Shown here: piece by piece, positions 60,649 through 64,000 of the stretch
Position numbering within the stretch: position 1 is the first letter of the stretch
Layout: every line of letters begins with the position of its first letter
Source of the DNA: JAYWXI01 sp036016955
GTDB lineage: Bacteria; Bacteroidota; Bacteroidia; Flavobacteriales; Weeksellaceae
DNA length: 64,000 bases
Reading direction: 5' to 3'
Assembly (NCBI RefSeq): GCF_036016955.1
Contig: NZ_JAYWXI010000006.1
Location: 62,001-126,000 of the forward strand
Notes under the pieces: generated by a model
What the model saw: only the letters and a program-made list of their open reading frames with translations
Databases searched by the model: none
What the model was told of the DNA's origin: nothing
Made by a program: the position numbers and the translations under genes

Positions 60649-61731
60649 ATGGCCGAAAGGAAAATCATTCATATCGACATGGACGCCTTCTTCGCCTCCG
60701 TAGAACAAAAAGATCACCCCGAATTGAAAGGCAAACCCGTCTGCGTAGGCGGTGGAGAATACGGCGTAGTCGCCGCCGCAAGCTATGAAGCCCGAAAATA
60801 CGGTATCCGATCGGCCATGCCCGGAAAAATGGCCCTCCAAAAATGCCCGCACCTGATTGTCGTCAAACCAAGATTCCAACGGTACAAGGAAATTTCAAAC
60901 CAAATCCGAGCTATTTTTCAGGAGTACACCGATTTGGTAGAACCGCTGTCCCTAGACGAAGCCTATCTGGACGTAACCCAAAATAAAAAAAATAGCTCCT
61001 CTGCCAACCAAATCGCAAGAGAAATCCGAAAAAAAATATACGAAACCACAGGGCTTACCGCCTCTGCCGGAATTTCCATCAATAAATTTCTCGCCAAAGT
61101 CGCCTCCGATTACCGAAAACCCAACGGCCAAAAAACCATCCATCCCAATGAAATCGAAAGTTTCATGGATCGTCTGCCCATCGAAAAATTTTACGGCATC
61201 GGAAAGGTAACCGCCAACAAAATGCACGAACAGCACATCTTCACGGGAAAAGACCTCAAAGCCCGCTCCTACGAAGAACTAACGTCCCTTTTCGGAAAAT
61301 CCGGTGCCTACTACTATCACGTCGCCCGAGGCATTCATCACAGCGAAGTCCGCCCCCACCGCATCGCCAAAAGCGTCGGTGTAGAAGAAACCTTCTGGGA
61401 GAACCTCATGGACGAAGAAACGGTTTTCGACCAACTCACAGCCATAGCTCAAGAACTCCAAAACCGCCTCCGCCGAAAAGAAGTCCAAGGCCGTTCCCTT
61501 ACCCTGAAAATAAAATACAAAAACTTCGAAACCTACACCCGAAGCAAAACTCAAAACACCTATTTCTCGGACGCCGATCAAATCCTTAAAATCGCCAAAG
61601 ACCTTTGGAGCCTGAGGCCATACGACCGTCCCGTACGCTTGCTAGGGCTTTCATTAAGCCACCTGAACACCCAAGAGAAAAAACAAGTTTCCGTCCAGTT
61701 AAAACTACCTTTCCCGGATCTCGAGCTTTGA
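60649..61731 (+). CDS. dinB: DNA polymerase IV (translesion, Y family)
   Basis: 360 residues. Catalytic segments: IIHIDMDAFFASVEQ (metal Asp), YEARKYGIRSAMPG, and EPLSLDEAYLDVT (SLDEAYLD, catalytic Asp-Glu). The C-terminal little-finger domain is complete, ending QVSVQLKLPF, which resembles a beta-clamp-binding motif (QLxLPF). Length is standard. Single gene. Confidence 0.95.
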   Translation: MAERKIIHIDMDAFFASVEQKDHPELKGKPVCVGGGEYGVVAAASYEARKYGIRSAMPGKMALQKCPHLIVVKPRFQRYKEISNQIRAIFQEYTDLVEPLSLDEAYLDVTQNKKNSSSANQIAREIRKKIYETTGLTASAGISINKFLAKVASDYRKPNGQKTIHPNEIESFMDRLPIEKFYGIGKVTANKMHEQHIFTGKDLKARSYEELTSLFGKSGAYYYHVARGIHHSEVRPHRIAKSVGVEETFWENLMDEETVFDQLTAIAQELQNRLRRKEVQGRSLTLKIKYKNFETYTRSKTQNTYFSDADQILKIAKDLWSLRPYDRPVRLLGLSLSHLNTQEKKQVSVQLKLPFPDLEL

Positions 61732-61783
61732 AAAACGAAAGATTATCCCCCAAATTATATAAGGATTTTCCCTCCCAATGCCC

Positions 61784-61791
61784 TATTTTTG
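61784..61791 (+). promoter_or_regulatory. -7 element of the alpha-amylase gene
   Basis: TATTTTTG, 19 nt before ATG 61811; no clear TTG. Confidence 0.4.
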
Positions 61792-61810
61792 ATCTTTTAA
61801 TAAAACAAAG

Positions 61811-63283
61811 ATGAACGCCACCCTTTTGCAAAGCTTCCACTGGTATTCCGAAGGCGATGCCACGCATTACGATCACATTAAAAAAACCTCGGACTGGTTA
61901 TCCGAACTGGGGATTACCACCGTATGGTTTCCTCCCGCTTACAAAAGTGCCGGCGGTGGATTTTCCGTAGGATACGATCCTTACGATCTTTTCGATTTAG
62001 GCGAATTCGACCAAAAAGGAACCGTCCCAACCAAATACGGCACCAAGACACAGTACCAAGAGGCTTGTAAAACCTTACAGAGCAAAGGCATCGGCGTCAT
62101 GGCAGACATCGTTTTGAACCATAAAGCCGGAGGAGACGAAAAAGAAGTTTTCCATGCCGTAAAAGTGGAATCCGAAAATCGAGAAAATACAACCTCCGAA
62201 CCTATCGAAATTGAATCCTACACCAAATTCACCTTTCCGGGACGAGGGGATTGCTATTCCGATTTCCGTTGGAACTTCACCTGCTTCAGCGGAGTGGATT
62301 ACGCCGAAGGCCACAACGGCGGCATTTTCCGCATCCTACACGAACACGGCGAAGGCTGGGAAGACGTCGTGGGCCACGAAAAAGGCAACTACGATTACCT
62401 GATGTACAACGACATCGAACACCGCAACCCCTACGTGCGTGAAGAACTAAACTACTGGGGGCAATGGTATCACGAACAAATTTATTTCGATGGCGTTCGA
62501 TTGGATGCGGTGAAACACCAATCTCCGGCATTTTACAAAGAATGGCTTTTGATGTTACGTGCCAATACGAAAAAAAACATCTTTGCCGTGGGTGAATACT
62601 GGGCTCCCGGGCAGCTCCCCTTACTATTGGAATATATCGAGGCCACCGAAGGGTGCATGTCCCTTTTCGATGCATCACTCCATCACAATTTTCATACCGC
62701 TTCCCTCCAAGGCGAACACTACGACCTGAGAACCATTTTCGACCAAACGCTCGTTTCCGTACGCCCCGATTTGGCCGTTACCGTCGTCGATAATCACGAC
62801 ACCCAACCTTTGCAAGCTTTGGAAGCTCCCGTAGAGTCTTGGTTCAAGCCTCTCGCTTACGCCCTAATCCTTCTAAGACAAGACGGCTATCCTTGCGTTT
62901 TTTATCCCGATCTTTTTGGCGCCCATTACAAAGATAACGGCAAAGACGGCAACGAACATGAAATATTTCTGCCTAAAATTGAAGGCATCGAAGAACTCCT
63001 AAAAGCAAGAAAAGAAAACGCCTACGGTATTCAGCGCGATTATTTTGAGGATGCCAACTGCCTTGGTTGGACCCGCGAAGGGGACGGATTTCATAAAGGA
63101 TGCGCCGTGCTGCTAAGCAACAAAGACGCCTACGAAAAACCCATGGAAGTAGGGAAATCTTACGCTGGAAAATACTTTTACGACCGCTTAGGCCATTGCA
63201 CGCACAAGGTGGAAATCGATGAAAACGGCTGGGGATTATTTGCCTGCCCTGCCGGTAATGTGAGTGTATGGATCCCCGAATAG
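61811..63283 (+). CDS. Cytoplasmic alpha-amylase, GH13 subfamily 5 type
   Basis: 490-residue glucan hydrolase. GH13 regions: DIVLNHKAGGDE (region I), GVRLDAVKH (nucleophile Asp232), VGEYWAPG (acid Glu262), and VVDNHDTQ (Asp330), at almost the same positions as in Bacillus liquefying amylases. GWEDVVGHEKGNYDYLMYND is also typical. No signal peptide, so it acts on internal glucan (glycogen-type) or short maltodextrin. No other glycogen gene is in the window. Single gene with a poor downstream terminator. Confidence 0.93.
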   Translation: MNATLLQSFHWYSEGDATHYDHIKKTSDWLSELGITTVWFPPAYKSAGGGFSVGYDPYDLFDLGEFDQKGTVPTKYGTKTQYQEACKTLQSKGIGVMADIVLNHKAGGDEKEVFHAVKVESENRENTTSEPIEIESYTKFTFPGRGDCYSDFRWNFTCFSGVDYAEGHNGGIFRILHEHGEGWEDVVGHEKGNYDYLMYNDIEHRNPYVREELNYWGQWYHEQIYFDGVRLDAVKHQSPAFYKEWLLMLRANTKKNIFAVGEYWAPGQLPLLLEYIEATEGCMSLFDASLHHNFHTASLQGEHYDLRTIFDQTLVSVRPDLAVTVVDNHDTQPLQALEAPVESWFKPLAYALILLRQDGYPCVFYPDLFGAHYKDNGKDGNEHEIFLPKIEGIEELLKARKENAYGIQRDYFEDANCLGWTREGDGFHKGCAVLLSNKDAYEKPMEVGKSYAGKYFYDRLGHCTHKVEIDENGWGLFACPAGNVSVWIPE

Positions 63284-63387
63284 CCTCAGCTCTATAACCG
63301 TTTACTCTTTCCTCATAAAACAAACCTTGCCTTTTTTCGGAAGAAATAAAGGATGTGGTGTATAGAGGATGATATTTTTCAATAAAT

Positions 63388-63418
63388 TTGGGTATTTGGT
63401 AAAAACTTTCTAAGTTTG
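63388..63418 (+). promoter_or_regulatory. Promoter before the CA-repeat frame
   Basis: TTG (63388-63390), 20 nt, TAAGTTTG (63411-63418). ATG 63431 follows after 12 nt. A second box TAAATTTG at 63383-63390 overlaps the TTG. Confidence 0.5.
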
Positions 63419-63507
63419 TGGGGTAAAATTATGCGACGCTTCATCCCTGCCATAGAAAAAAGTGTAAAAAACAACCTTAGAAATTTGGTTGTTTCGGATA
63501 ATTGTGT

Positions 63508-63547
<40 letters not shown>

Positions 63548-63645
63548 GTCCCCTAAGGCTTTATAAAAGCGCGCAGGTACGCGTATCTTACAAAAATTTT
63601 TCGGAAAAACCAACGGCACTTTATTTTTTTGCGGCTTTGGTTTTG

Positions 63646-63689
63646 GGCGTTGTTTTGAGGAGTCTGTTTTCTCAAAACAACGCCTTTTT
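63646..63689 (+). terminator. Strong terminator-like hairpin
   Basis: Fourteen-bp perfect stem GGCGTTGTTTTGAG/CTCAAAACAACGCC (63646-63659 with 63671-63684), 11-nt loop, then TTTTT. Confidence 0.75.
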
Positions 63690-63767
63690 GGTTTTTACCC
63701 TCGTGGTCGTTTTGACCGTTATTCTTTTTCCGTTTTCGCGAAGTTCATTTTTAACGATAAACCCCAA

Positions 63768-63855
63768 GCTAAAAGCACTTCTTTATGATCATAAGTTAAA
63801 GGTTAAGTGTATCGGTGCTTTTAGCCGCCGGAAGGCCACCCCATGGCTTTCCGGC
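63768..63855. repeat. Two adjacent inverted repeats
   Basis: GCTAAAAGCAC/GTGCTTTTAGC (63768-63778 with 63815-63825), whose 36-nt loop holds the palindrome TTATGATCATAA (63783-63794). Then GCCGGAAGGCCA/TGGCTTTCCGGC (63827-63838 with 63844-63855; 12 pairs with one G-T), loop CCCCA, followed by TTTC. Confidence 0.8.
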
Positions 63856-64000
63856 TTTCTTGCGAATAGCTCTCAACCATCAATAAAGGCTTTTGGGTTT
63901 TTCAGGACAAGAGGCGGGTGAGAGATATGTATCGTCTGAGAAATTTTAAAAAACACAAATGAAGAAATACAAACCTTAAATTATATTTTATGAAAACAAA

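Overview
The window looks like chromosomal DNA of a Flavobacteriia member (Bacteroidota), most like the Chryseobacterium/Weeksellaceae group. The evidence is a SusC/SusD pair, bacillithiol deacetylase BshB1, an ExbB-ExbD-ExbD-TonB operon, Kdo transferase, and promoters of the Bacteroidota type (TTG, about 19 nt, TAnnTTTG) before many genes, with no clear Shine-Dalgarno sequences. No phage, insertion sequence, CRISPR array or rRNA operon was seen. Genus is not assigned. Base composition is mixed: most genes use C/G-rich third positions, while three stretches (about 30.0-31.1, 45.4-46.7 and 52.56-55.9 kb) are clearly AT-richer.

Layout. 1-12.4 kb holds a leftward zinc metalloprotease-SusC-SusD operon (SusD runs off the window) and, divergently, dipeptidyl peptidase IV and two POT peptide transporters; together they look like a peptide capture, cleavage and uptake neighbourhood. 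12.5-20 kb holds a UbiA-like membrane protein, recF, a DUF721 protein, a Gcr-type membrane protein, mtgA, an iron/cobalamin-type binding lipoprotein, tRNA-Arg, a frameshifted lipoprotein gene, tRNA-His and bshB1. 20-26 kb is the exbB-exbD-exbD-tonB cluster followed by a small membrane protein, a PstS-like lipoprotein and a TPR protein. 26-45 kb is mainly housekeeping: leuS, a glycosyltransferase, a carboxypeptidase-regulatory-domain gene broken by one stop codon, waaA, an NlpC/P60 peptidase, an O-methyltransferase, an OmpA lipoprotein, tilS, dsbD, a hydrolase, nrnA, rpmH, ftsE, trmN6, a histidine kinase, ribE and pdxA.

45.4-46.7 kb is the most unusual small module: a Crp/Fnr-type regulator whose recognition helix keeps the Arg-Glu-x-x-x-Arg of E. 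coli CRP, a perfect TGTGA-N6-TCACA palindrome just downstream, then a 78-residue peptide with paired CX3C motifs and an 88-residue membrane protein. This could be a regulated peptide/immunity-type pair; that is inference.

46.7-51 kb carries yceD-rpmF, accB-accC and rocD. 51-56 kb is a glycosyltransferase cluster with back-to-back divergent promoters, a homopolymer frameshift in one gene, an apparent recombination junction inside another and a tandem pair of paralogous transferases. 56-63.3 kb holds a cupin, tRNA-Leu, an MBL hydrolase, an HD hydrolase, a thioesterase, the threonylcarbamoyl-AMP synthase gene, cca, dinB and a cytoplasmic alpha-amylase. The last 700 bases have no confident gene but contain a promoter, a (CA)17 tract able to switch reading frames, and several strong hairpins.
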